In this document: one piece after another, positions 1 to 8,321 of the stretch
Layout of the letters: every line of letters starts with the position of its first letter
Numbering within the stretch: position 1 is the first letter of the stretch
From: Gammaproteobacteria bacterium
GTDB lineage: Bacteria; Pseudomonadota; Gammaproteobacteria; Acidiferrobacterales; SZUA-150
Reading direction: 5' to 3'
DNA length: 64,000 nt
Assembly: GCA_029880545.1 (NCBI GenBank)
Contig: JAOUOD010000006.1
Coordinates: 124,001 to 188,000, forward strand
Notes under the pieces: generated by a model
Database searches by the model: none
Seen by the model: only the letters and a program-made list of their open reading frames with translations
What the model was told of the DNA's origin: nothing
Position numbers and translations under genes: made by a program

Positions 1-2
1 CC

Positions 3-119
3 GCCGAGTTATTGTCTGTTTTTGGTCCCGATGTAGTCCCAGGATTCCAGCAACAATTACACGAAAAAGGAAAATATTCGAGATCAGAAAAAAACACCGG
101 CCTCGTGGCGTTTGGGTAA
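3..119 (+). CDS. 3' end of an unidentified protein gene, cut by the window edge
   Basis: The third frame is open from the window edge to a TAA at 117-119 and gives 38 residues of ordinary soluble-protein composition ending in TGLVAFG. The other two forward frames stop early or give basic, unlikely peptides. No family is recognised from so short a piece. It may be a cargo gene of the prophage or a host gene just outside it. The sequence after the stop is strongly AT-rich, unlike the late genes that follow. Confidence 0.45.
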   Translation, partial: AELLSVFGPDVVPGFQQQLHEKGKYSRSEKNTGLVAFG

Positions 120-479
120 TAAAGGTAATCCCGGCCGGAGTATATATATAGTCTCTATAATAAAGTATCTTTTTATTTTCTCTATTGGTTATGTTTTGGT
201 TGCGAGGCGTTTTTTATAACCTCTTTCATGGGTAATAAAACAAGAATATATTGTCTATACAATTCAATGATTTAGAAAAAATTACCATTACACCAACCAA
301 TCGCAACCAGCAGACGGTTATATTTATTCTCATTAAAAACAATTACTTATTAAAATAAAGCAAGCCAAAAACCCGGATTACCAAAAAATAGCCACGACCC
401 CAAGATTATGTTTTTCCATAATGGTTTATTATTTGTTATCAGTGGCTTACACTTTGGTCGTCTTTCTATGGGTTAAGCT
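120..479. other. AT-rich non-coding stretch at the left edge of the prophage
   Basis: No open frame of useful length is seen on either strand in these 360 bases. The base composition is far more AT-rich than the rest of the prophage, with runs such as tatatatata near 140-150 and several A and T tracts. It probably holds the end of the upstream gene's transcript and the promoter of the Ogr-like gene at 480. No convincing -35/-10 pair, terminator hairpin or attachment-site repeat could be picked out by eye. Confidence 0.5.
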
Positions 480-758
480 ATGAAAATAAAATGCCCTCAT
501 TGCGAGGAGTCTTGCTTTATACGATCGAGCGACCAACTATCGCCGACGGTCCGCGAGCTTAAGTTAATCTGCTCTAATCCTCATTGCGGGCACACCATGA
601 AGGCGAATATCGTTATTACCTACACACTCTCGCCGCCCCTTTATCCGAACCCTCTTGTTAATCTTCCGCAATCAAAAACGCAGCTCGCCGGCGCAACGCA
701 AACTCGCAACCAATCGCACAAAAAAACAAACCAGCAAGACGCAGACAAAAGCCTATAA
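480..758 (+). CDS. ogr: Ogr/Delta-family zinc-finger activator of phage late transcription
   Basis: The 92-residue protein begins with CPHC and has a second cysteine pair (CSNPHC) about 22 residues later, the zinc-binding layout of the Ogr/Delta family. The spacing and the SDQLSPTVREL segment between the pairs match the P2 Ogr pattern. Family members bind upstream of P2-type late promoters and recruit RNA polymerase. The C-terminal 40 residues are polar and low in complexity (many Q, N, K and T) and are probably disordered. In P2 ogr follows gene D; here it sits at the opposite end of the late region, facing the portal gene. I could not find its binding sites by eye. Confidence 0.85.
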   Translation: MKIKCPHCEESCFIRSSDQLSPTVRELKLICSNPHCGHTMKANIVITYTLSPPLYPNPLVNLPQSKTQLAGATQTRNQSHKKTNQQDADKSL

Positions 759-907
759 ATAAAGGGATCTCCGCGCCCCGCATACATGCAAACAAACAAC
801 ACAAAACCAACGCAGGCGGGGCGGGGGGCGAACTGCGCGCGCCGGATCCGGATAACCTGCGGCGAGGATCCGGCCGATAGATCCTGGAGCCTTCCGGTCG
901 CGCGAAC

Positions 908-931
908 AAAAAAAGCCCGGCATTGCCGGGC
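908..931 (-). terminator. Intrinsic terminator of the leftward portal-terminase operon
   Basis: GCCCGG and CCGGGC (915-920 and 926-931) pair around a five-base loop. On the minus strand the stem is followed directly by seven T residues (908-914). It lies about 35 bases beyond the portal stop codon, where the leftward transcript should end. Confidence 0.85.
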
Positions 932-965
932 GATAGTGACAAACAACAAACAATAAACAAGACGG

Positions 966-2009
966 CTAGTCGACCTCGATTTTTATTTTCTGGCCTGTAC
1001 CGGGAACCGATATCTCGTAAGGCCCGAAGCTAATAACCTCCTCGCCAGCCCAGGCGTTAAAGTCTTTCATTCTCTCCTGCAATGGCAACAACTCATTACG
1101 CGCGAACACACGCGCCGCCTTTTCGATATCGCCAAAGCCGCCGGCGTTATTCGGAACGATCCCCATTAACTGAGGCGGGACGCGATGCGCGGCGAGCACG
1201 TCGTCGCGCGATACGTTTTTGATATTAAAAAATTCGTCTTTAGCCTGAACCTCGGCGATTGGGATTATTTGAATCCCGTCTTTTTTCCCGTTCGGCGAAT
1301 ACATGAACAGATTGCGAAAATTGCCCGGCCCTTTGGCCTCTTTCAACGCTGCGCGGATATTGTCGACGTCTTTAATGTCTTGCGCCGGATCTGTCATATA
1401 GAAAACAAAACCGGCGTGGCTGCCGTTTAAATAATATTTTCGGCGAAACAAGGTCGCGGCCTCGTTAAGCCATGCGCTTTGTAAGCCCGACAAATAATCC
1501 GGCGCGCCGTAAATATCCTGATTAATGTCCGGCTCAATCAAGTGATAGATTGACCCCGATTTAAAGGGATAACTATCGTAATAATTCGGGATGTATAAAT
1601 ATTCGCCATTTTTGCCGGCGCGGACGAACTTCGACAACGGCGACTCGTATCGCAACACGCCACCGAGCGCGTTTTCGATTTTCTCGAGATAACTATTGCC
1701 GAAAACAATTTGCTCTAATGCGAACCGCTCGAACTGTTGGCGACTTAGTTTTTTGTGAGGGATAAATGCGCTCGAGATAATGTTGCGCTTTACCTGGATC
1801 GCGCTCGAGTGGTGAGGGTTTGCCCTGTAACTTTTCGCGAGCGACGCCACATTAAACGGCGGCTCGTAGTATCTGCCATTCCAGGACGACTCGAAGTATC
1901 CCATAAGGTCGCGCGCCTCCATAACCGGAGTCGGATCGCCAAACGTAAAAACCTCAACCGCGCCCGAGCCTGTTGCTTTGGCATTGTTTTTTTGTGTCTT
2001 GCTTTTCAT
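966..2009 (-). CDS. Q: Phage portal protein (P2 gpQ family, PBSX-type)
   Basis: The 347-residue product has the length of P2 gpQ. It shows the portal-family segments in order: an N-terminal FTFGDPTPV stretch, the SAIQVKRNIISSAF region, FGNSYLEKI, and a C-terminal DVLAAHRVPPQLMGI motif followed by FGDIEKAARVF. The protein forms the dodecameric ring at the capsid vertex through which DNA enters and leaves. Its start is one base after the terminase stop codon, so the two genes are co-transcribed leftwards. The intrinsic terminator at 908-931 follows. Identification is firm. Confidence 0.95.
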   Translation of the reverse strand: MKSKTQKNNAKATGSGAVEVFTFGDPTPVMEARDLMGYFESSWNGRYYEPPFNVASLAKSYRANPHHSSAIQVKRNIISSAFIPHKKLSRQQFERFALEQIVFGNSYLEKIENALGGVLRYESPLSKFVRAGKNGEYLYIPNYYDSYPFKSGSIYHLIEPDINQDIYGAPDYLSGLQSAWLNEAATLFRRKYYLNGSHAGFVFYMTDPAQDIKDVDNIRAALKEAKGPGNFRNLFMYSPNGKKDGIQIIPIAEVQAKDEFFNIKNVSRDDVLAAHRVPPQLMGIVPNNAGGFGDIEKAARVFARNELLPLQERMKDFNAWAGEEVISFGPYEISVPGTGQKIKIEVD

Positions 2010-2010
2010 G

Positions 2011-3771
2011 TCAGAAAATCTCCACTATGGAACATTGACTCGCCGCGCCGCCAGCATCAATGGCGGTTAGCGGCTCAAGGTCGAGCGCGTGCATTGTTGC
2101 CCAGGCAAGGTCGCCATGCCCGAACTCGTCGGATCTTACCGACTCATAAGTTATGGCGTTCCCCGACTTTGTTATTGTCTTGCGTATCGACATAAACGCG
2201 CCGGCGACGTCTTTATATTCCGCGTCAAACTCTAGCCGGCCGCCCTCGATGATCGATTGCGCTTTAAGTACGAGCCGGGTTTTTACCTCGGGGCTATAGT
2301 TGAGCCCGATCGCCGTCGGGAAAAACAATCGCACCAAATCAAACACCCCGAGCCCTATGGAGTTTGTATCGATCGACATTTTCTCGACGTTATATTTTTG
2401 CGTGAGTTTTTTTATTTCCTCGGCTTGCAAATCAAATCGCATGTTTTGAAATTTAAGCCGCTCAATTATGCGAAACTTGGCGCCGGCAGACACGGGCGGC
2501 GCGAGCACAGCAACGGCGGCGGCGTCTCTTGTCCGGCTTGGGTCGTAACCGATCCAAACGCGTTTATTGCCATAAGGCCTCTCGGCGAGAGGCCTTATGT
2601 CACGCCAAACAACCCACGAGTCGACCAGGCATTTCTCCAAATGAGCGAGCGTAAATATCGACATTGAGTCATCGATAAACTCACATAAAAACAAATTACG
2701 AAACTCGTCGTCGGTATAATCCAGGCGCAACTCATCAAGATCGAACAAGTCGCAGCCGCCGGCAATCGCGTCGTTAATGTTTACGATTTGTTTCCATTGC
2801 CCATCCTCACAAAGCCGGCCCGCCTTTAATGCTTTATGCGAGACGTCTATTTTAATTTTATTATCTTTTGAGCGGCCTTTGTTTAGTCGGTCGCCGGTCC
2901 AGAACGAATAAGCCTCATGAGTCAAGGCCGACGGCGTCGACAAGTATGTTTGACGCCATTTTTTGTGGACCGCCATCCCCGACGCGACTTTACGGAACTC
3001 GGAAAACCGCGGGATCCAGAAATACTCGTCCATGTATATATTGCCGTGATAACTCTGCGCCGTCCTGGCGTTTGTTCCCAGGAAATACAACGTCGCGCCA
3101 TTCCATAAAACGATAGGATCGCCGGACAGCTCGACGCCCGTTACCTCATAGACGAACGCGAGAATATACAATTTAAAAACGTGCGCCTGGGCCTTTGATG
3201 CCGAGAGAAAAATTTGATTACGGCCAGTCTCGCAAGCATCGACAAGCGCCTCGCGCGCGAAATACCACGTCGCGCCGATCTGCCGGCTTTTTAAAATGTT
3301 GCGGATCCGGTTATTGGTGCCGGCGCCTCTCCATTGGCGCTGATAACCAAAAAGAGAAGTTTCGAACGCTTCAACAAGCGCGGCGACCTGGTCCTCGTCG
3401 AGGAAGTTTTTTTGCTTTTTGCGATTTTTCTTTTTGTTGGCGAGCTTTGGATTGAGGTCGGATTCCTTTCCGGTCTCGTCGTACTTTCGCACCCGCGCAG
3501 CACGTTCGAGCGCGCGCATTAAACAGTCGATCTCGTTAAGGTCGCGCTCAGTTTTGTTGTTTTTATTTACGAGCAGGGCGAGCCGGGCGTCGATGCTTGC
3601 TTTTACTCGATCAATGGGCGAGACGTCGTCCCACTGGTCGCGACGCTTCCACGACGCGACGGTCGATTTTGATTCGCCCAGCTCGCGCGCGATCTCAGTC
3701 GTCCCGTATCCCTGAAAATACAGGAGCGCGGCCTCTCGCCTGGTCGGGTTTTCTGTTGCTTCGATTGCCAT
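2011..3771 (-). CDS. P: Terminase large (ATPase) subunit, P2 gpP family
   Basis: The 586-residue product begins with a helix-turn-helix-like segment (GYGTTEIARELGESKSTVASW). The ATPase domain follows, with a Walker A region of the gpP type around LKSRQIGATW and a Walker B-like IYMDEYFWIP. The C-terminal nuclease domain contains WIGYDPSRTRDAAAVAVL and SIDTNSIGLGVFDL, with the acidic residues expected of terminase nucleases. The enzyme packages DNA into the prohead with the small subunit M. It is divergently transcribed from the O-to-D late operon across a 147-bp gap. The protein is full length. Confidence 0.95.
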   Translation of the reverse strand: MAIEATENPTRREAALLYFQGYGTTEIARELGESKSTVASWKRRDQWDDVSPIDRVKASIDARLALLVNKNNKTERDLNEIDCLMRALERAARVRKYDETGKESDLNPKLANKKKNRKKQKNFLDEDQVAALVEAFETSLFGYQRQWRGAGTNNRIRNILKSRQIGATWYFAREALVDACETGRNQIFLSASKAQAHVFKLYILAFVYEVTGVELSGDPIVLWNGATLYFLGTNARTAQSYHGNIYMDEYFWIPRFSEFRKVASGMAVHKKWRQTYLSTPSALTHEAYSFWTGDRLNKGRSKDNKIKIDVSHKALKAGRLCEDGQWKQIVNINDAIAGGCDLFDLDELRLDYTDDEFRNLFLCEFIDDSMSIFTLAHLEKCLVDSWVVWRDIRPLAERPYGNKRVWIGYDPSRTRDAAAVAVLAPPVSAGAKFRIIERLKFQNMRFDLQAEEIKKLTQKYNVEKMSIDTNSIGLGVFDLVRLFFPTAIGLNYSPEVKTRLVLKAQSIIEGGRLEFDAEYKDVAGAFMSIRKTITKSGNAITYESVRSDEFGHGDLAWATMHALDLEPLTAIDAGGAASQCSIVEIF

Positions 3772-3918
3772 TGCAAGAGAGTAAACGGCGCGACTTTATA
3801 GATATTCTCGGCCGGCGAGTAAAAATCCGAATTACCCCTCCGGCGCGTTGATAAAAAAGCCGAGGTTATCGACTCTCTCGTCTATCACATTCACGCACCG
3901 ACAAAGCGAGATCGAACA
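3772..3918. promoter_or_regulatory. Divergent late promoter region between genes P and O
   Basis: This 147-bp gap separates the leftward P-Q genes from the rightward late operon, so it should hold both promoters. In P2 the equivalent gap carries two Ogr-dependent promoters. I looked for the P2-type TGTGG/CCACA dyad and did not find a convincing match, so the assignment rests on gene arrangement alone. Confidence 0.4.
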
Positions 3919-4746
3919 ATGAAAAACCTTTTGTCCAAATTTTTCCGCGTTGCCCTGGAGGGCGCCACGACTGACGGCCGCGAGATAACTCGCGAATGGA
4001 TCGAGCAAATGTCTGCAAGCTATGACCGCACAAAATACGGCGCGCGGATCTGGCTCGAACACTTCCGCGGCATTTTGCCCGACTCGCCGTTCGCCGCCCT
4101 GGGCGACGTTTACGCGCTGGAGTCGCGAGTCGAACCTGACGGCAAGCTCGGCTTGTATGCGCAAATTGTCCCGACCGCCGGGCTTGTTGCGATGAATCAG
4201 GCAAAACAAAAAATTTATACCTCGATCGAGGTCGACGATAATTTCGCCGAATCCGGGCAAGCGTACCTGGTCGGCCTGGGCGTTACTGATTCGCCGGCCT
4301 CGCTCGGAACTGAGGCGCTACAATTTAGCGCCGCGGCAAAAGCGCCGATTTTTGCCGAACGCAAACAGAAGCCGACGAACCTGTTTTCGTCCGCCGTCGA
4401 GATTGCGCTCGAGTTTGACGAGGTTTCCGACCCGGAGCCGTCCATTTTTACCAAGGTTAAAAACCTGCTGTCGGCGCAAAGCTCCGACCACGCCGAGCGC
4501 TTTGGCGCTATCGAAAAGAGTGTCGCAGCAATCGCCGAGGCGCACGCCTCGACAAGCGAGAAAAATGCCTCGTTTGCTGCCGCGGTCGCCGAGCTGCAAA
4601 AGCAGGTTAAAGCCAGCGCCGACCAGTATTCGGAACTATTGAGCAACTTTAACTCGTTAAAGGCGGCGCTCGAAAACACACCGGCAAACCACGCCCAGCG
4701 CCCGCCCATTACCGGCGGCGACGGGCATGTGCGCGCCGAATATTAA
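3919..4746 (+). CDS. O: Capsid scaffolding protein with serine protease domain (P2 gpO family)
   Basis: The 275-residue product is an internal scaffold and maturation protease for procapsid assembly. Residues that fit the gpO catalytic triad are visible: Asp19 in TTDG, His48 in WLEHFRG and Ser102 in YTSIEVD. The central GVTDSPASLGTEAL segment is typical of the family. The C-terminal third is rich in alanine and predicted helix, matching the scaffolding portion. The gene opens the rightward late operon and is followed by the major capsid gene after 38 bases. No truncation is seen. Confidence 0.93.
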   Translation: MKNLLSKFFRVALEGATTDGREITREWIEQMSASYDRTKYGARIWLEHFRGILPDSPFAALGDVYALESRVEPDGKLGLYAQIVPTAGLVAMNQAKQKIYTSIEVDDNFAESGQAYLVGLGVTDSPASLGTEALQFSAAAKAPIFAERKQKPTNLFSSAVEIALEFDEVSDPEPSIFTKVKNLLSAQSSDHAERFGAIEKSVAAIAEAHASTSEKNASFAAAVAELQKQVKASADQYSELLSNFNSLKAALENTPANHAQRPPITGGDGHVRAEY

Positions 4747-4784
4747 TCCAGCGGCAATTATTGAACAGTTACGGAGACGGACCA

Positions 4785-5846
4785 ATGCTCGAATTTACCC
4801 GCCAGCAATACAACCAATTTCTCGCCGATCAGGCGCAAAACAACGGCATAGTCGACGCGACCAAAAAGTTTGCCGCGACCCCGAGCGTCGAGCAGAAGCT
4901 CGAGACGCGGATCCAGCAAAGCGCGGGATTTTTGAAGCGCGTTAACTTTATCGGCGTTAATGACCAGTCAGGGCAAAAAGTCGGGCTGTCTATCGGCTCG
5001 ACCATTGCTGGCCGCACCGACACAGACACCACAGACCGCGCGACGCAGGATCCGAGCTCGCTCGATCCGAACCAATACGATTGCAAGCAAACGAACTTCG
5101 ATACACATGTAAAATACGCACTCCTCGACGCCTGGGCGAAATTCCCCGATTTTCAAATCCGGCTCCGCGATGCGCAAATGCTGCAGCAAGCGCGCGACCG
5201 GATTATGATCGGCTTTAATGGCACGAGCGCGGCCGTGCAGACCAACCGCGTCACCAATCCGCTACTCCAGGATGTTAACGTCGGCTGGGTCGCCAAGCTG
5301 CAAGCCGAGGCTCCCGCGCGTTACCTGACCGAAGGCGGCAAGGCTGCCGGCGAGATCCGCGTCGGCGCGGGTAATGGCACGACACTCCTACCCGATTACA
5401 CCAACCTCGACGCCCTGGTTTACGATATGCGCTCGAGCTTGCTCGATCCGTGGCACGCGCGGGACAATACTTTCGTCGCGATCTGCTCGTCCGACCTGGT
5501 CGACGAAAAATATTTCCCGATGATCGAAACGTTTGCCGAGACACCAACCGAAGCCAATGCGCTCGATTTGATGGTCTCGCACAAAAAGCTCGGCGGAGTC
5601 ATGGTCGCCGAGGCGCCGTTTTTCCCGGCAAGAACGATCATGATAACGCGTCTCGGCGAGAACGATTCGTCGAACCTGTCTATCTACTACCAGAACGGCA
5701 AGCGTCGATTGATGTATATCGACAACCCCAAGCGCGACCGAATCGAAACCTATGAAAGCGCAAACGAGGCCTATGTTATCGAGGATCTCGGCGCGTGCTG
5801 CGTGGCGGTTAATATCAAGATCTGGGACGGTACCGCCTTTAACTAA
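4785..5846 (+). CDS. N: Major capsid protein (P2 gpN family)
   Basis: The 353-residue product matches the P2 gpN layout: an N-terminal RQQYNQFLADQA helix, VDATKKFAATPSVEQKL, the N-arm segment up to TDTTDR, and conserved ARDRIMIGFNG, PLLQDVNVGWVAKLQ and SIYYQNGKRR motifs. I take the ATG at 4785, which has a GGAGACGG ribosome-binding site just upstream. An in-frame TTG at 4761 has no such site and would add eight residues absent from gpN. The stop codon overlaps the ATG of the small membrane gene that follows (TAATG). Confidence 0.95.
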   Translation: MLEFTRQQYNQFLADQAQNNGIVDATKKFAATPSVEQKLETRIQQSAGFLKRVNFIGVNDQSGQKVGLSIGSTIAGRTDTDTTDRATQDPSSLDPNQYDCKQTNFDTHVKYALLDAWAKFPDFQIRLRDAQMLQQARDRIMIGFNGTSAAVQTNRVTNPLLQDVNVGWVAKLQAEAPARYLTEGGKAAGEIRVGAGNGTTLLPDYTNLDALVYDMRSSLLDPWHARDNTFVAICSSDLVDEKYFPMIETFAETPTEANALDLMVSHKKLGGVMVAEAPFFPARTIMITRLGENDSSNLSIYYQNGKRRLMYIDNPKRDRIETYESANEAYVIEDLGACCVAVNIKIWDGTAFN

Positions 5847-6022
5847 TGCCGAACACGCCAGCAAAGCAGCACTTTAACAACACGGCCGGAACAGCTCCGG
5901 CCGGCGTTGTTAATTCTGTCGTCACGCCCGCGCGCAACCCGCGCGCCGGCGAGCTGGGTCGGTTTGTTGTGGCGCTAATCATTTTTATTGCCGGACTTGT
6001 CGTCGGGCTATTTGTGAAATAA
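5846..6022 (+). CDS. 58-residue single-span membrane protein sharing its first residues with terminase subunit M
   Basis: A complete frame begins at the ATG overlapping the capsid gene stop and ends at TAA 6020-6022. Residues 1-10 are MPNTPAKQHF, almost identical to the first ten of the next gene product (MPNTPAKKHF), and the DNA is nearly the same over these codons. A proline/alanine linker follows, then a hydrophobic span near residues 39-57 (VVALIIFIAGLVVGLF) and a terminal Lys. P2 has no gene here between N and M. The function is unknown; a duplication of the 5' end of M is the simplest origin for its N-terminus. Confidence 0.65.
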   Translation: MPNTPAKQHFNNTAGTAPAGVVNSVVTPARNPRAGELGRFVVALIIFIAGLVVGLFVK

Positions 6023-6032
6023 GGGGGCATAA

Positions 6033-6707
6033 ATGCCGAACACGCCAGCGAAAAAGCACTTTGAACGGACGACCGCCGAACAGCAAAACAAGGAGGTCGC
6101 CGAACACGGCCGCACCCGCGCCAATGCGTCGCTCTATGAGCTGCAGCTCTTGAAAATTGCCCAGCATCGCGGCGAGCTGCGCGCCATTAAAAGCCAGGAA
6201 AAGAAAGCCGAGCGAAAGCGTGATTTTATCGACACCTATCGCGACTATATCGACGGCGTGATCGCCTCCGATACCGGCACCGAGGACGAGGTCGTAATGA
6301 CTGTTTTTGTCTGGATGATCGACGCCGGCATGATTGTCGACGCCGTGCGCCTGGCCGAGTATGCGCTAAAACATAATTTGCCAATGCCGGACAAATTCCG
6401 CCGCGATTGCGCGACCGTGCTCGCCGAGGAGATCGCCGACCATGTCTTGCGATCAAAAAATGATTTTCCGGATGTTGCGCTATTGCTCCAGGTTAAGACA
6501 CTAACCGACGAGCGCGACATGCACGACCAAGTCAGGGCGAAGCTCTTTAAAGCTATCGGCGTCGCCTTTGATGCGCTCGGTAATTTTGCCGAGGCGGGCA
6601 ACTATTACCGCCGGGCGCTTGAGCTGGATCCGAAAGGATCCGGCGTTAAAAAAATGATAGAGCGCGCCGACCGCGAAGCCGAGAAAGCCGGCCAGCTCGC
6701 TCGATAG
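6033..6707 (+). CDS. M: Terminase small (endonuclease) subunit, P2 gpM family
   Basis: The 224-residue product resembles P2 gpM in length and in motifs: a basic N-terminal region with LYELQLLKIAQHRGELRAI, then a helical region with FVWMIDAGMIVDAVRLAEYA, followed by NFAEAGNYYRRALELDP near the C-terminus. The C-terminal segment looks like a TPR-type repeat. The protein recognises the packaging site and acts with gpP. It starts 10 bases after the small membrane gene, with a GGGGG ribosome-binding site (6023-6027). Confidence 0.9.
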   Translation: MPNTPAKKHFERTTAEQQNKEVAEHGRTRANASLYELQLLKIAQHRGELRAIKSQEKKAERKRDFIDTYRDYIDGVIASDTGTEDEVVMTVFVWMIDAGMIVDAVRLAEYALKHNLPMPDKFRRDCATVLAEEIADHVLRSKNDFPDVALLLQVKTLTDERDMHDQVRAKLFKAIGVAFDALGNFAEAGNYYRRALELDPKGSGVKKMIERADREAEKAGQLAR

Positions 6708-6732
6708 TGTTGCACCCCCAGCGACGGGCATA

Positions 6733-6769
6733 CCGGCGCGGCAGCGATCAAAAATCAAACCCGCGCCGG
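6733..6769 (+). other. Stem-loop between M and L
   Basis: CCGGCGCGG (6733-6741) and CCGCGCCGG (6761-6769) are perfect inverted repeats of nine bases around a 19-base loop, in the gap between the M stop and the L start. Only a weak TTTT follows, so it is not a clear terminator. It may tune expression of L and the downstream genes or mark an mRNA processing point. Confidence 0.4.
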
Positions 6770-6790
6770 CTATGCTTTTAAGGTGAGACA

Positions 6791-7264
6791 ATGCCTAACA
6801 TTTTTGCGCCGACTGCCGACCCGAACAACACAAGCGACCAAGCGGTCGCAAACAACGGCTTTTTTCCTGACCAAACCGTCGCCGCGTTTAAAGCGTCGAC
6901 GCGCACCGTCGACACGGTCACCGATCAGCGCGTCGTCGATGCGCTGAGCCAATCAATAATCGAAACAAACCGCGCGCTCGCCGACTGGCAAGCCGCGCAC
7001 GAGCTTCTAGGCATTACTCGGCTCGCCGATGTTGACTCCGGCGTAATAAATGGCGAGTCGGAGCTTGTTATTTCTTATCGCGCCGCGGTATTCGCGCGCG
7101 CCAAGGCATTAATAATCGACAAACTGCGCGACATTGACACAAGCCGCGAAGGCGATGCACGCGCCAATGAATACGAGAACACCCGCGACGGCTACTTGCG
7201 CGAAGCAATTAAAAATGTGCTCGCCATTATGGGCCGCCAAACGTTAACGGTAGAGTTAATTTAA
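6791..7264 (+). CDS. L: Head completion/stabilisation protein (P2 gpL family)
   Basis: The 157-residue product has the gpL pattern: an N-terminal extension, then a helical domain with TVDTVTDQRVVDALSQSIIETNRALADWQA and a C-terminal YLREAIKNVLAIMGRQTLTVELI, which is close to the family ending. The protein completes the filled head at the portal vertex before tail joining. It lies in its P2 position between M and X, and its stop is immediately followed by the start of X. Confidence 0.88.
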   Translation: MPNIFAPTADPNNTSDQAVANNGFFPDQTVAAFKASTRTVDTVTDQRVVDALSQSIIETNRALADWQAAHELLGITRLADVDSGVINGESELVISYRAAVFARAKALIIDKLRDIDTSREGDARANEYENTRDGYLREAIKNVLAIMGRQTLTVELI

Positions 7265-7468
7265 ATGATCGTAACCGCACAACAAGGCGACACCGTCGAG
7301 CGGATTTGTGATCGCTATCTCGGCACAACCGCCGGCATTACCGAGGAGGTTTTGCGCACAAACCCGGGCGTCGCCGCCCTGGGGCCGGTACTGCCACGAG
7401 GCACGCGACTCGAGATCCCGAGCGCGCCGCCGGCGAGGGAAAAAAAGGTAGTTAATTTATGGGACTGA
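7265..7468 (+). CDS. X: Tail protein X with LysM-like fold
   Basis: The 67-residue product begins MIVTAQQGDTVERICDRYLG and has NPGVAALGPVLPRGTRLEIP in the second half, the short LysM-like pattern of P2 gpX. Family members are minor tail proteins needed for tail assembly. It is placed directly after L with no gap, as in P2. Confidence 0.9.
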   Translation: MIVTAQQGDTVERICDRYLGTTAGITEEVLRTNPGVAALGPVLPRGTRLEIPSAPPAREKKVVNLWD

Positions 7469-7473
7469 AAATC

Positions 7474-7779
7474 ATGAGCGAAACACCCCGCCCCGGCGCT
7501 TTCGAGCGGCATGTGCAAACGATCGCGGTAACTATGATCGCCGGGCTTTTGTACTGGGTCGGCGAATCCATTAACGACGCCGGCAAAGAAATTATTTTAT
7601 TAAAAGAGCGCGTCGCCGTGCTGAGCGAGAAGCTCGCCGAAGTGAGCACAATGTCGAGCTCGATTGTTGCCATGCAAAGGCGCGTCGACGAGATCGACTT
7701 TCGGCTAAAAGTGGTCGAAGGCCGCCCGCGTAAGGCCTCGCCCTGGATCAACAAACGCACCGAAGGGGGCGAAGAATGA
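7474..7779 (+). CDS. Small membrane-anchored coiled-coil protein of the lysis region (holin or spanin candidate)
   Basis: The product of about 101 residues has one hydrophobic span near residues 17-32 (IAVTMIAGLLYWVGES) followed by heptad-like sequence (EIILLKERVAVLSEKLAEVS, IDFRLKVVEGR). It occupies the place of the P2 holin gene Y, between X and the endolysin, so a lysis role is likely. It could equally be an inner-membrane spanin-like component. I prefer the ATG at 7474, which has a GGGA site upstream; an ATG at 7459 overlaps the end of X and would add five residues. No specific family is certain. Confidence 0.7.
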   Translation: MSETPRPGAFERHVQTIAVTMIAGLLYWVGESINDAGKEIILLKERVAVLSEKLAEVSTMSSSIVAMQRRVDEIDFRLKVVEGRPRKASPWINKRTEGGEE

Positions 7780-8321
7780 GCGCGATTAGGGATTCCGCAA
7801 TTAATCACGTTATCGAGATCGAGGGCGGCTATGTCAACAACCCGAACGACTCCGGCGGCGAGACGTGCTGGGGCATTACCCGCGCCGTCGCCATTGCAAA
7901 CGGCTATACCGGAGCAATGCAGTCGCTACCGCGCGACCTGGCGTTTCGAATTTATGTCGACAAATACTGGGCCGCGCTTCGCCTCGATGAGATCGAGCGC
8001 GAGGCTCCACTTGTCGCCGCCGAGCTCGTCGACTCCGCGATTAATGCCGGCACCGTGCGCGCCGGATCCTGGCTGCAGCGATCGCTAAACGTGCTCAACA
8101 ATCGCGGCGCGCTGTATGCCGACATTGTTGCCGACGGCAAGATCGGCGACAAAACGCTCGCCGCCTTTGTCGCGCTACTTGATGCCAGGGGGCAAGCCGG
8201 CGCCGACGTGCTGTTTAAAATGCTGAACGCTTTGCAGGGCGCGTTTTACATCGAGCTCGCCGAGCGCCGGGAAAAGGACGAGACCTTTGTTTTTGGCTGG
8301 TTTAAATGGAGGGTTAAGTAA
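7776..8321 (+). CDS. Endolysin, glycoside hydrolase 108 type (N-acetylmuramidase)
   Basis: The 181-residue product has the GH108 signature near the N-terminus: VIEIEGGYVNNPNDSGGETCWGIT (residues 12-35), with the catalytic Glu in the IEGGY motif. The C-terminal half resembles a peptidoglycan-binding type 3 domain (ELVDSAINAGTVRAGSWLQR, ADGKIGDKTLAAF). It cleaves the glycan backbone of the cell wall at lysis. There is no cleavable signal peptide, so a holin is needed for export. The start overlaps the previous stop by four bases (ATGA), and the stop overlaps the next start. Confidence 0.9.
   Translation: MSAIRDSAINHVIEIEGGYVNNPNDSGGETCWGITRAVAIANGYTGAMQSLPRDLAFRIYVDKYWAALRLDEIEREAPLVAAELVDSAINAGTVRAGSWLQRSLNVLNNRGALYADIVADGKIGDKTLAAFVALLDARGQAGADVLFKMLNALQGAFYIELAERREKDETFVFGWFKWRVK

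Noticed and set aside
817-830. A G-rich string resembling the tRNA 3' end as a left attachment site
   Set aside because: Only a short G/C run matches; the bases on either side do not agree with the tRNA sequence at 32277-32300.
641-960. Leftward frames between ogr and the portal gene
   Set aside because: They lie antisense to the end of ogr and over the terminator, have Cys/Arg-rich composition and no ribosome-binding sites.
3772-3918. P2-type Ogr-binding dyads in the P-O gap
   Set aside because: No convincing TGTGG/CCACA pair could be found by eye, so the gap is listed as a promoter region by position only.
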